Positions 5,406 through 12,851 of a DNA stretch of 12,908 bases are shown here, piece after piece (positions within the stretch are counted from its first letter, which is position 1; every line of letters starts with the position of its first letter). This DNA comes from an uncultured Erysipelotrichaceae bacterium (GTDB taxonomy: Bacteria; Bacillota_I; Bacilli_A; RF39; UBA660): contig CATOOY010000034.1 in the NCBI GenBank assembly GCA_951801995.1, positions 1-12,908 on the forward strand, read 5' to 3'. A program made the position numbers and the translations under genes. Below the pieces are notes generated by a model. The model worked only from the letters and a program-made list of their open reading frames with translations, made no database searches and was not told the DNA's origin.

Positions 5406-7787
5406 TTAAAAATGTAAATAATTTTTAATAACAGAAATAATTCTTTCAAATTCTTGTTCAAACAATAAAAAGTTATCATTTATATAAGAAATATTATTTT
5501 CTTTACCCCTTATTTCATGTTCATAAGCAAAAGTAGCAAGTTTTGTAAAACCAAAATACTTAGAATCACTTTTTAAGGCATGAACTTCTATGGCATAAGA
5601 AGGCATATCCCCCTTCTTCTTCAATTCTTTTATTTTCTCCCATTTTTTATAAGCTTCTTGATACCAATCACAAAGCATATCATGATAAGGTTCCACGCCC
5701 CCAAAAAGTTCTACACCCATTTGATAATCTATACCATTTTCTGTAAGATACTGTTCATCGTATTGTTTTTCGCAAATAGTAGTTACTTCACTATTTTCTA
5801 TAGAACTCTCATCTTTTGAACTTTCATCAACCGAAAGTATTTCTGCACCCTCTTTTCCAAATATATAGGCGGGAACATTTTTCCATTTATCCATAATAGA
5901 TAATTTTGAAGAAGTACTATTTGTATTTTCTACATATGTAGAAAATAATTTATCTAATTTTACTTTTATTTGTTCTTTTGTAAATGGTTTTGCTATATAA
6001 TTTGCAAAACCAAGTTCTTTATATTTTTCTTCTGCACCTGCCACAGCATCTGCTGTAAGAGCAATAACAGGTGTATCAAAAGTCTCTATATTTTTAAGTT
6101 CTTTGATAGCTGTTTCCCCACTCATAACAGGCATCATAATATCCATTAAAATTAAATCATAAGTATTACCTAATTTAACCTTATCAACACATTCTTTCCC
6201 ATTATAACATTCTTCAATACTTTGAAAACCAAGTGGTTCCACACTACGCCTTGCTACTTTTATATTAAGTTTATTATCATCTACAATAAGTAACTTCTTA
6301 GATGAATAATCTACATTTTTTCGGTTAGATTCCATCATAATGGCAGCTGTATTTAAAATTTGTGTATCTGTTAAAGGCTTTATTTGTGAACCAATTCTTT
6401 GTGGAATAGTAACCATAAAAATGGAACCTTCTCCATACTTAGACTCTACATTTATTTTTCCACACATAAGATCAACAAGTTTTTTTGTAATGGCAAGACC
6501 AAGACCCGTTCCCTCCGTTGTTGTATTTCTTTCAATATCTAATCTTTCAAATTTATTAAATAATTTATTAATATCTTCTGCTCTAATTCCACGACCCGTA
6601 TCTTTACAAGTCATAATTAAATAACAAAGATCATTTTTATTAATACAACGAAAACTAAGCTCAATAGTTCCCTTATCTGTATATTTAATAGCATTTGATA
6701 AAATATTATTAATAATTTCTTTCATATGACTTTTGTCACCAATAAGTTCATAAGGAATATCTTCAGCAATATCAAATTTCAGTTCAATAGGTTTATCGCC
6801 AATACGAGTAGCATTCATTCTAACTAAAGATTCCACTTCTTCCCTAAATAAATATGGTATTTCAATAATTTCCATTTTATCACTTTCGATTTTATTAATA
6901 TCCATAATATTACCAACAATTTCCAAAAGAGTACGAGAAGCAGAAATAATATCTTGTAAATCTCCCTGCATATCACTTGGGCAATTTCCACGAGATTCCA
7001 TATCTTCAGATAACCCTACAATCGCATTTAAAGGTGTCCTTATTTCATGAGACATACTAGACAAAAAGTCAGATTTAGCCCTATTCGCCTTTTCGGCAGT
7101 ATCTTTTGCTATATTAAGCTCAGCAATCATCTTTAAATCAGGATTTTCCATTGTAAAATACATAACAACAGAAATAAAAGTTTCCACATATGTCATCATA
7201 AGTATTTCTGGATGATTCATCTGAATATAAGAGGCAATAGTACCAATAACTAAAAATATATATACTGGAATAAAACGTTTATCTTTAAGTTTTTGAAAAT
7301 GTACAAACATAGTAATCACCATAACAATAATAGCAATGGATGAAATAAAATAAGTAAAAGAAACACAAGGACCTATAGTATACCTAGTTTGAAAATTATT
7401 TTTAATAACAAGCTCTATTGGTAATATAGCCAAAATAATAATCATAATAAAATAGTATATAGCAAAAACTTTATATCTTTTCCTATTAATTGTTAACTCA
7501 TTTGGCACAGTAAGACTATATATATAATAAGCAAAAGTAGAAATCCATACAATAATATAAAGTAAATAACCCTTACAAATAAACTTACTAATTAAAGGAT
7601 AAGACTGATAGATGTAGGATGCATAAGTACATAACATTTCAATAATTATCCCAATTAAGTTAGAAAGAATTAAAACAGAGTATATCTTCGTTTCCTTTGT
7701 ATCCACATGCCCCTTTGTAAAAAATAACATCAGAACCAATATACAAAATGGAAGTGCACATAAAGGAAAATATATCCCACTACTCAT
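5406..7787 (-). CDS. Hybrid sensor histidine kinase with receiver and HPt domains
   Basis: The product has 793 residues counted from the ATG at 7787. The N-terminal 215 residues hold six or seven membrane helices, resembling the 7TM sensor region of some histidine kinases. A HisKA domain follows with phospho-acceptor His247 in SHEIRTPLNAIVG. The ATPase has an N box (EIINNILSNAIKYTDKG), G1 (CKDTGRGI) and G2 (EGTGLGLAITKKL). A receiver domain at about 497-617 has DD near 503, acceptor Asp549 in LMDIMMPVMSG, and KPF near 600-602. A C-terminal HPt domain has His736 in EVHALKSDSKYFG. All phosphorelay residues are present, so it should be active as a His-Asp-His relay; the final response regulator is not in this window. 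A TTG at 7796 is open but directly follows the AGGAG site, so the ATG nine bases on is preferred. The signal sensed is unknown. Confidence 0.94.
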   Translation of the reverse strand: MSSGIYFPLCALPFCILVLMLFFTKGHVDTKETKIYSVLILSNLIGIIIEMLCTYASYIYQSYPLISKFICKGYLLYIIVWISTFAYYIYSLTVPNELTINRKRYKVFAIYYFIMIIILAILPIELVIKNNFQTRYTIGPCVSFTYFISSIAIIVMVITMFVHFQKLKDKRFIPVYIFLVIGTIASYIQMNHPEILMMTYVETFISVVMYFTMENPDLKMIAELNIAKDTAEKANRAKSDFLSSMSHEIRTPLNAIVGLSEDMESRGNCPSDMQGDLQDIISASRTLLEIVGNIMDINKIESDKMEIIEIPYLFREEVESLVRMNATRIGDKPIELKFDIAEDIPYELIGDKSHMKEIINNILSNAIKYTDKGTIELSFRCINKNDLCYLIMTCKDTGRGIRAEDINKLFNKFERLDIERNTTTEGTGLGLAITKKLVDLMCGKINVESKYGEGSIFMVTIPQRIGSQIKPLTDTQILNTAAIMMESNRKNVDYSSKKLLIVDDNKLNIKVARRSVEPLGFQSIEECYNGKECVDKVKLGNTYDLILMDIMMPVMSGETAIKELKNIETFDTPVIALTADAVAGAEEKYKELGFANYIAKPFTKEQIKVKLDKLFSTYVENTNSTSSKLSIMDKWKNVPAYIFGKEGAEILSVDESSKDESSIENSEVTTICEKQYDEQYLTENGIDYQMGVELFGGVEPYHDMLCDWYQEAYKKWEKIKELKKKGDMPSYAIEVHALKSDSKYFGFTKLATFAYEHEIRGKENNISYINDNFLLFEQEFERIISVIKNYLHF

Positions 7788-7807
7788 AGTTCCCAACTCC
7801 TATTTCT

Positions 7808-7813
7808 ATTATA
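7808..7813 (-). promoter_or_regulatory. Possible -10 element for the hybrid kinase gene
   Basis: TATAAT at 7813-7808 on the minus strand is 20 bases before the kinase ATG, a spacing like the other promoters here. No convincing -35 stands 16-18 bases upstream. No terminator is visible after the preceding ligase gene, so the kinase may also be read from that gene's promoter. Confidence 0.35.
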
Positions 7814-7879
7814 AATAATAACATAAAAAAGAAAGGATTGTAACCCCTCCCATAAGAAAAATTAGTTTAAAAAAGAAAA

Positions 7880-9631
7880 CTATTGTAATACAAGTACTTT
7901 TCCTTTTTTTACTTTTTGAGCAGCATCTTTTTCTAAAGTATCATAGTCTATTTTATCTGTTCCAGCTTTTCTTGGTAATTCAGATATAAATTCTACATAA
8001 CTCGGAATTTCATATTTTTTTAAAGAAACAATATCCCCAGATAATAATTGAATAGGCTGTGTACAACATTGGTAAATTGAATGAATAAGTGTCGAATCTG
8101 GTTGAATTCCTTCCTTTAAAACAACATAAGCCTTATTCACATATAATAAATCGGAATCAGGAACTGGCACAACAGCACAAGATTTTACAAAATCAAAATA
8201 AGAAATAAAGTTTTGTACATGATCACAATACACCTTATCAAGGGTAGACATGATATAAAATCTTGATTCTCTAGCTGTTAAAGTAAAATAACCATCTTTA
8301 TTTAAATAACCCATCATTCCTGTTTTAAAATAAATTTTACCATTTTTTTCAAATTTAACAGCATCTGTCATAATAGGATCTTTATAATATTCCTTAAAAA
8401 CATGCTTACCAGAAATACAAAGTAATCCCTCTTCACCATATCGTTTTTCTTCTAATGTAACACTATCTACAACCATAGCAAAAGTTCCAACAAGAACTTT
8501 CCCAACCGTTTCAGGGCGAATCTCTATTCCAACAGGATTCGTTCCACAACTAACAGTTTCTGCATTACCTGACCCATTTCCAATCTCAACCGAAGTAGCC
8601 CCATGACTAGCAAAAAAACTTTTTCCACGTTGATAATGAGAAGGTGTTAAAAAATCTCCACCAGATATAAACTGAGTCACAGAAGATAAATCTTGATTTT
8701 GTGGTACATTATTTATAATTAAGTCAAGCAAAGCTGGACTTCCAAAAATAATATTAGGATTTTTACTTAAATAATAACTAATAGTATCTTTAGAAATATT
8801 TGGAGCTAAAATAGCAGTCTTAAGACTAAGTAAACTCATAAGTGTAGAAGTCACAAATCCATAAGGATAAGAGAAAGGGACACATACCAAAGTACGATTT
8901 CCCTCTAATGATTTTACTTTACTTGAGTTTTTCAAATAAGTACCAGCAGCTAAAACATTTTCATTGGTTAAAACTACTGATTTAGGTTTTCCTGTAGAGC
9001 CACTTGTAAACAAGATAAGTGCATTCTCCTTTGCTGAATGAAGTTCAAATTTTTTCTTTTGAAATTTAGCAAGACCACCAAGACTATTAAAATCAATTAA
9101 ATCATCATCACTTGTAATATGGTAATCCTTAAAAAGCGATATATCTCGAACACTATATTTATCTAATGTAACAATATATTTTATTTTTGTATTTTTCTTT
9201 ATGTTTATATTTTCATCCCTACTTTGAGCATAATTAATAAATATAGGAGACTCAAATAAATTCAAATACTTATTCATTTCATCTTGACTGGAACCATAAT
9301 TTAAAAAAGTTGTCACAGCACCTATTCTAGAGCACGCAAGAAAAACAGCTACTGCTTGATAAAAATTAGGCATACAAACAGAAATAATATCACCACGTTT
9401 AACACCCAATTCTTTTAAAGCAAGTGAAACTGTAACAGAATTTTCTAACAATTCTGCATACTTAACTTTTAAATCAAAACACTCTATTGCATCTCTTTTG
9501 TTATAAAAAGTACTAAGCATTTGTATAGCGTGATAAACGTCCATATTAGGAATAATAGGATGTGTTTTAAAAAAGTCATATCCTATATTTTGTGGATTGT
9601 CAATAGAAGCATATCCCGTTTGTTTTTTCAT
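7880..9631 (-). CDS. AMP-forming acyl ligase (ANL superfamily) with altered A7/A8 motifs
   Basis: The 583-residue product has the two-domain layout of adenylate-forming enzymes, which activate a carboxylic acid with ATP as an acyl-AMP, usually for transfer to CoA or a carrier protein. Visible motifs are the P-loop LFTSGSTGKPKSVVLT (about 207-222), the A5 region GNGSGNAET (about 351-359) and the A10 lysine in ELPRKAGTDKID (Lys560). Two usual acidic residues are missing: A7 reads TGMMGYLNKDGYF where TGDxGYxDxDGY is expected, and A8 reads TARESRFYI in place of GRxxDxIK. Substrate cannot be predicted; no carrier-protein or thioesterase gene is adjacent. An ATG at 9646 would add five residues but lacks a ribosome site. 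The ATG at 9631 follows GGGGGAT and is chosen with moderate confidence. The gene has its own promoter, divergent from sspI. Confidence 0.9.
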   Translation of the reverse strand: MKKQTGYASIDNPQNIGYDFFKTHPIIPNMDVYHAIQMLSTFYNKRDAIECFDLKVKYAELLENSVTVSLALKELGVKRGDIISVCMPNFYQAVAVFLACSRIGAVTTFLNYGSSQDEMNKYLNLFESPIFINYAQSRDENINIKKNTKIKYIVTLDKYSVRDISLFKDYHITSDDDLIDFNSLGGLAKFQKKKFELHSAKENALILFTSGSTGKPKSVVLTNENVLAAGTYLKNSSKVKSLEGNRTLVCVPFSYPYGFVTSTLMSLLSLKTAILAPNISKDTISYYLSKNPNIIFGSPALLDLIINNVPQNQDLSSVTQFISGGDFLTPSHYQRGKSFFASHGATSVEIGNGSGNAETVSCGTNPVGIEIRPETVGKVLVGTFAMVVDSVTLEEKRYGEEGLLCISGKHVFKEYYKDPIMTDAVKFEKNGKIYFKTGMMGYLNKDGYFTLTARESRFYIMSTLDKVYCDHVQNFISYFDFVKSCAVVPVPDSDLLYVNKAYVVLKEGIQPDSTLIHSIYQCCTQPIQLLSGDIVSLKKYEIPSYVEFISELPRKAGTDKIDYDTLEKDAAQKVKKGKVLVLQ

Positions 9632-9663
9632 ATATTCATCCCCCATGTTCTAAATTCATATCT

Positions 9664-9692
9664 ATTGTAACATAAAGCGAAATACTTAACAA
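9664..9692 (-). promoter_or_regulatory. Extended -10 sigma-A promoter of the AMP ligase gene
   Basis: On the minus strand, TTGTTA at 9692-9687 and TACAAT at 9669-9664 are separated by 17 bases, with a TGn extension just before the -10. Transcription would start about 25 bases before the chosen ATG. Confidence 0.65.
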
Positions 9693-9706
9693 TATTTAAA
9701 TGATAT

Positions 9707-9736
9707 GTATAAAATATTTACTTTCTCCACAATATA
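9707..9736 (+). promoter_or_regulatory. Sigma-G-like forespore promoter of sspI
   Basis: GTATA at 9707-9711 and CAATATA at 9730-9736 are exactly 18 bases apart. The known Bacillus sigma-G pattern is about GHATR, 18 bases, CATNHTA, and only one constrained base (A for T at the third -10 position) departs from it. The start would fall near 9743, immediately before the AAAGGATG ribosome site. Forespore expression is what a small acid-soluble spore protein gene should show. Confidence 0.6.
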
Positions 9737-9755
9737 AAAAAGAAAGGATGATCAT

Positions 9756-9965
9756 ATGAACTTAGATATTAGAAAATATATTCATAAAAATTTTGAAAAC
9801 ACAAACAAAGAAGAAATAAAAGAATCAATAAATTCTTCTATAGCAGAAAAAGAAGAAGTAACACTACCAGGACTTGGAGTCTTTTTTGAAAACATATGGA
9901 AAAATGCAGATGAAGAATTACAAAATAAAATAATCGATATTTTAGAAAATTCCCTAAAGAGCTAA
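9756..9965 (+). CDS. sspI: Small acid-soluble spore protein, SspI family
   Basis: The 69-residue product matches remembered Bacillus SspI (71 residues) along its length. It begins with MNLDIRKYIHKNF, has the core LPGLGVFFENIWKNA at about 37-51 and ends in ILENSLKS. SspI proteins are minor SASPs made in the forespore and packed into the dormant spore core; they are distinct from the DNA-coating alpha/beta type. The start is supported by AAAGGATG about seven bases upstream and by a sigma-G-like promoter ending 20 bases before the ATG. The gene is monocistronic, divergent from the AMP ligase and convergent with the sortase gene, sharing three bases with it so that the two stop codons interlock. 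A terminator hairpin forms from its last codons. This is the clearest marker that the host forms endospores. Confidence 0.92.
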   Translation: MNLDIRKYIHKNFENTNKEEIKESINSSIAEKEEVTLPGLGVFFENIWKNADEELQNKIIDILENSLKS

Positions 9966-9979
9966 TAACTCTTTTTTTT
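9956..9979 (+). terminator. Terminator of sspI, inside the convergent overlap
   Basis: A 6-bp stem, AAAGAG (9956-9961) with CTCTTT (9969-9974), encloses a 7-base loop containing the sspI stop, and the T run continues to 9979. It terminates rightward transcription only: on the other strand the stem is followed by just AGGGAATTTT. The left arm is made of the last sspI codons and the right part lies in the last codons of the sortase gene. Confidence 0.75.
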
Positions 9980-10501
9980 AATAAAAGAACATATAACAAA
10001 CAATCTTTCTTGATTATCTTTGGTACAAGTAATTAAACTAAGTTGCCGATAAGGTGTATCCTCTAAATAAGCATCTTCTGTAACACGAATAATCTTTTTA
10101 GAAACTACCTTATAAATATAAACATCATTTTTATCATATAAATATACATTTGTACCTTTTTTGATTTTTTTCAAGTCCTTGAAAACATTCTGAATATTAT
10201 GCCCAGCCAAAAGAAGATTTCCAATTTTTTGCAGATTTTTTTCAGTATTCCAAATTACAACATAACCATCATCTAAAAACTTTTTTGTAGCTTCCCTTTT
10301 TATAATTCTTTTTATATCATAATCTGGTATCTCTAAATAAGGAATATTACTATAAAAAGCATTCCTATTTTTATTTTCTTCTATAAGAAAACTATGACTC
10401 TGTTTGTCTTTATATTTTATATAACCAAAAAGAAAGAAAAGAAAGGAGGAAATAATAATACACACATAACCTAAAAATTTAAAAAAACTTTTTAGAAACA
10501 T
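9962..10501 (-). CDS. Sortase (cysteine transpeptidase), class not assigned
   Basis: The 179-residue product has an N-terminal membrane anchor at about 10-28 and an outside catalytic domain. The sortase triad is present: His101 in LLLAGHN, Cys159 in LSLITC and Arg166 in ERLFVIC. Sortases cut a C-terminal sorting motif and join the protein to the cell wall or to another pilin. The gene starts inside the last 23 bases of the adhesin gene upstream, which encodes a protein with a sorting-type C-terminus, so this enzyme is almost certainly dedicated to that substrate. No strong ribosome site is near the ATG (AGGGGT is about 12 bases away), fitting translation coupled to the adhesin. It is shorter than many sortases (about 200-250 residues), but all core motifs are there. 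No terminator is seen downstream. Confidence 0.92.
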   Translation of the reverse strand: MFLKSFFKFLGYVCIIISSFLFFLFGYIKYKDKQSHSFLIEENKNRNAFYSNIPYLEIPDYDIKRIIKREATKKFLDDGYVVIWNTEKNLQKIGNLLLAGHNIQNVFKDLKKIKKGTNVYLYDKNDVYIYKVVSKKIIRVTEDAYLEDTPYRQLSLITCTKDNQERLFVICSFIKKKSY

Positions 10502-11597
10502 ATAAGAAAAATACCCCTAAACTAGAAAACAAAGAAAAAACATTTCTATATTTCTTATCTATATTACTGGTAACAGGCATATGATGTTTTTCATTAACAA
10601 AAGGAACTATTTTTTCGCTACTATCTAAAACCACTTCCTCTTCCTTTTCATTTTTAATATATCCTTTAGGAGCTATTTCCTCCTTAATTTTATATTTTCC
10701 ATATATCAAATTCTCAAAAATAACATAACCATCTTTTCCTGTTTTACCTTTGCCAACAATTTCATTTTCATGATAAAGATAAAACTCTGCTCCCTCCAAT
10801 GGCTTATTATTATCTTGATCAAGCTTTTGAATCTTTAATGTTCCTTTCTTAATCTTTGAAGTAATAGTTATATCAAATTTTTTAGAATAAACATCATCAA
10901 GTGTAAAAGTTGCTATATTTTGATTAGAACTAGAAAAATATACCAAATTTTTTCCCTGTTTCTTTTTCTGTATAAATGAAATTTTATTTATTCCCTCTTT
11001 TTTACTAGAAATCAAAAGTGTATTTTGGTTTATTTTAACATCTCCATTTGATGTAGTAAAATGTTCTAAAACGCCATTCCCATCTTTTAATTTTAGTGTT
11101 TCCCCTACATTCATTTCATATTTTTGAAAAGCAAAACTAGGTAAAGTATCATGCTGTAAAAAAAGTCTCAAAATTTCTATTTTATAAGGTTGGATATCTA
11201 GTACTTGACCATTTTGTGTAAATGTAATATCTGTAGCTCCCATCTTCTCCCAAATATATGCCTGTGTAGCAGCATAATAATATGGGGAAGCATGTCCATC
11301 ATATTCATAACCATAGTAAGTAATAAGTTCCAATTCTTTTTTTAAAGACTCTCCAATCCCCACACTTAAAAAATCTTCTGACTGTATATAAGAAGAACCT
11401 AAGGCAACTCCAGGCTCTACACAATAAGCAATCTCTCCATTTACATAAATATATTGAAGCTCTGTCTCTATTCTTTTGCCTCTTATTGTCTTAGTAGAAA
11501 CAATGCCAGATGGTCTTTTTATAACTTCAACAACTTGTGCATGACCAGTAAGTGCTCCCACAAAGAAAAACAGCAAAATAAAAAATACTTTTTTCAT
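10479..11597 (-). CDS. Sortase-anchored surface adhesin with thioester and CnaB domains
   Basis: The 372-residue product has a signal peptide (cleavage near HA20/QV). A thioester-type domain follows, with Cys59 in AYCVEPG and Gln112 in AATQAYIWE, the two residues that form the internal bond in Gram-positive thioester adhesins. A beta-rich middle (about 150-250) precedes a CnaB/SpaA domain at about 251-338 with likely isopeptide residues Lys258, Glu306 or Glu307 and Asn335. The C-terminus reads MPVTS (340-344), then a hydrophobic stretch and KKFF, which is a cell-wall sorting signal with an unusual motif. Thioester domains bind host or surface amines covalently, and CnaB domains are self-locked stalks, so the expected role is covalent attachment to a surface. 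The start has AGGAGG six bases upstream. It overlaps the sortase gene by 23 bases and is divergent from dacF. Confidence 0.9.
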   Translation of the reverse strand: MKKVFFILLFFFVGALTGHAQVVEVIKRPSGIVSTKTIRGKRIETELQYIYVNGEIAYCVEPGVALGSSYIQSEDFLSVGIGESLKKELELITYYGYEYDGHASPYYYAATQAYIWEKMGATDITFTQNGQVLDIQPYKIEILRLFLQHDTLPSFAFQKYEMNVGETLKLKDGNGVLEHFTTSNGDVKINQNTLLISSKKEGINKISFIQKKKQGKNLVYFSSSNQNIATFTLDDVYSKKFDITITSKIKKGTLKIQKLDQDNNKPLEGAEFYLYHENEIVGKGKTGKDGYVIFENLIYGKYKIKEEIAPKGYIKNEKEEEVVLDSSEKIVPFVNEKHHMPVTSNIDKKYRNVFSLFSSLGVFFLYVSKKFF

Positions 11598-11612
11598 AAA
11601 AAACCTCCTACT

Positions 11613-11618
11613 ATTATA
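11613..11618 (-). promoter_or_regulatory. -10 element of the adhesin-sortase operon
   Basis: TATAAT at 11618-11613 on the minus strand is 15 bases before the adhesin ATG, and AGGAGG follows. No recognisable -35 lies at 16-18 bases; that space is taken by an AT-rich inverted repeat, so an activator or other regulator may be involved. Confidence 0.5.
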
Positions 11619-11621
11619 TAG

Positions 11622-11643
11622 AGGAAAAAATTATTATTTTCCT
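11622..11643. repeat. Inverted repeat in the adhesin/dacF divergent promoter region
   Basis: Arms AGGAAAA (11622-11628) and TTTTCCT (11637-11643) flank eight AT bases. The repeat lies between the two divergent -10 elements and covers the -35 position of the adhesin promoter. It could be an operator; it is too far from any gene end to be a terminator. AT-richness makes chance possible. Confidence 0.4.
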
Positions 11644-11650
11644 TCTTATG

Positions 11651-11656
11651 TATAAT
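11651..11656 (+). promoter_or_regulatory. Possible -10 element of dacF
   Basis: TATAAT stands 37 bases before the dacF ATG but lacks a good -35. An overlapping alternative is a sporulation promoter: GTATAAT at 11650-11656 and CATACCCT at 11670-11677 with a 13-base spacer resembles sigma-E sites. Neither reading is secure. Confidence 0.35.
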
Positions 11657-11693
11657 TTTTTTGTTATCTCATACCCTTTATTAGAGGTGACTT

Positions 11694-12851
11694 ATGAAAA
11701 AAATAGTATTATGTTTTGTGTTATTAATAGGAATCATTCCAAAAGTATATGCAGAAGATGTAAATTTAGCAGAAAAAGCGAAAAGTGCCATTTTAATAGA
11801 ACCCACAACAGGGGAAATTATCTTTGAAAAAAATAGCCATGAAAAACTACATCCTGCTAGTATGACAAAAATGATGAGTATGCTTTTAGTAGTAGAAGCA
11901 ATTGAAAACAAAAGCCTTTCTTGGGATGAAAAAATACGTGTTTCTGAAAACGCTTCTAGTATGGGAGGAAGTCAAATATTACTAGAAACAGGCGAAGAAA
12001 TGAGTGTAAGAGACTTATTTAAAGGTGTAGCTATTGCAAGTGGAAATGATGCCGTTGTAGCCCTAGCAGAAAGAGTAGCAGGAACAAAAGATGCCTTTGT
12101 AACCATGATGAATAAAAGAGCAAAAGAACTAAATTTAAAAGATACAAATTTTAAAAATCCACATGGATTAGATGATGCAAATCATTACTCCAGTGCACAT
12201 GATATGGCTATGATTGCTAAAGAACTTACAAAACACGAAATTGTATTTGAATATACATCCATCTATGAAGATTATCTTAGAAAAGATACAGATCGTGAAA
12301 TTTGGTTAGTAAATACAAATAAACTCGTAAGATTCTATGAAGGAGCAGATGGCATGAAAACTGGTTACACAAAAGAAGCTGGGTACTGTTTAACAGCCAC
12401 TGCAAAAAGAAATGGAATGCGTATGATTGCTGTTGTTATGGGAGAAGAAGATAGTAAAATAAGGAATAGCGAAGCAAGTGCTATGTTAGACTATGCATTC
12501 GCACAATACCAATTAGATACCATTCTAACAAAAAATACTACCATCCAAAAAATAAAAATAGATAAAGCAAAACAAAAGCAATTTACAATTATACCAAAAG
12601 AAGATATTACCTTTTTATATAAAAAAAGTGAAAAAAAGAAAAAAATAGATTACACATTAGAACTACAAAAAGTAAAAGCTCCACTCAAAAAAGGAGACAA
12701 AATAGGAAATATTATTATCAAAGAAAATGGAAAAGATATTCGTAAAATAGATGCAATTATCAAAGAAAATGTAGAAAAAGCAAATATTATTGAACTTTAT
12801 TTAAAACACATAACAGATATTTTTAAAGGAGATATTTCCATTCGTTCATAA
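11694..12851 (+). CDS. dacF: D-alanyl-D-alanine carboxypeptidase, DacF type
   Basis: The 385-residue product is a class-A low-molecular-weight penicillin-binding protein that removes the terminal D-Ala from peptidoglycan stem peptides outside the membrane. It has a signal peptide (cleavage near VYA20/ED), catalytic Ser56 in SMTK (56-59), SGN at 116-118 and KTG at 222-224, then a PBP5-type C-terminal beta domain at about 276-360. Wording such as ENASSMGGSQILLETGEEMSV and AIASGNDAVVALAE is very close to remembered Bacillus DacF (389 residues), more so than to DacA. In Bacillus, dacF lies directly before spoIIAA-spoIIAB-sigF and is read in the forespore. The gene downstream is not visible here. 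The start is supported by AGAGGTGA just upstream. The last residues may form an amphipathic membrane helix. Confidence 0.93.
   Translation: MKKIVLCFVLLIGIIPKVYAEDVNLAEKAKSAILIEPTTGEIIFEKNSHEKLHPASMTKMMSMLLVVEAIENKSLSWDEKIRVSENASSMGGSQILLETGEEMSVRDLFKGVAIASGNDAVVALAERVAGTKDAFVTMMNKRAKELNLKDTNFKNPHGLDDANHYSSAHDMAMIAKELTKHEIVFEYTSIYEDYLRKDTDREIWLVNTNKLVRFYEGADGMKTGYTKEAGYCLTATAKRNGMRMIAVVMGEEDSKIRNSEASAMLDYAFAQYQLDTILTKNTTIQKIKIDKAKQKQFTIIPKEDITFLYKKSEKKKKIDYTLELQKVKAPLKKGDKIGNIIIKENGKDIRKIDAIIKENVEKANIIELYLKHITDIFKGDISIRS

Noticed and set aside
5580..6624. Two plus-strand open frames (5580-5819 and 6340-6624) antisense to the hybrid kinase
   Set aside because: They overlap the HPt/linker region and the catalytic/receiver regions of a complete kinase gene; composition and lack of ribosome sites mark them as shadows.
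7797..7879. GGTTACAATCC-type imperfect dyad between the AMP ligase and the kinase as a terminator
   Set aside because: The stem is only a few pairs with a mismatch and a 3-base loop, so a functional hairpin is not supported.
11681..11911. Minus-strand 76-codon frame over the start of dacF
   Set aside because: It is antisense to the dacF signal peptide and SMTK region; its hydrophobic look comes from the complement of the signal-peptide codons.
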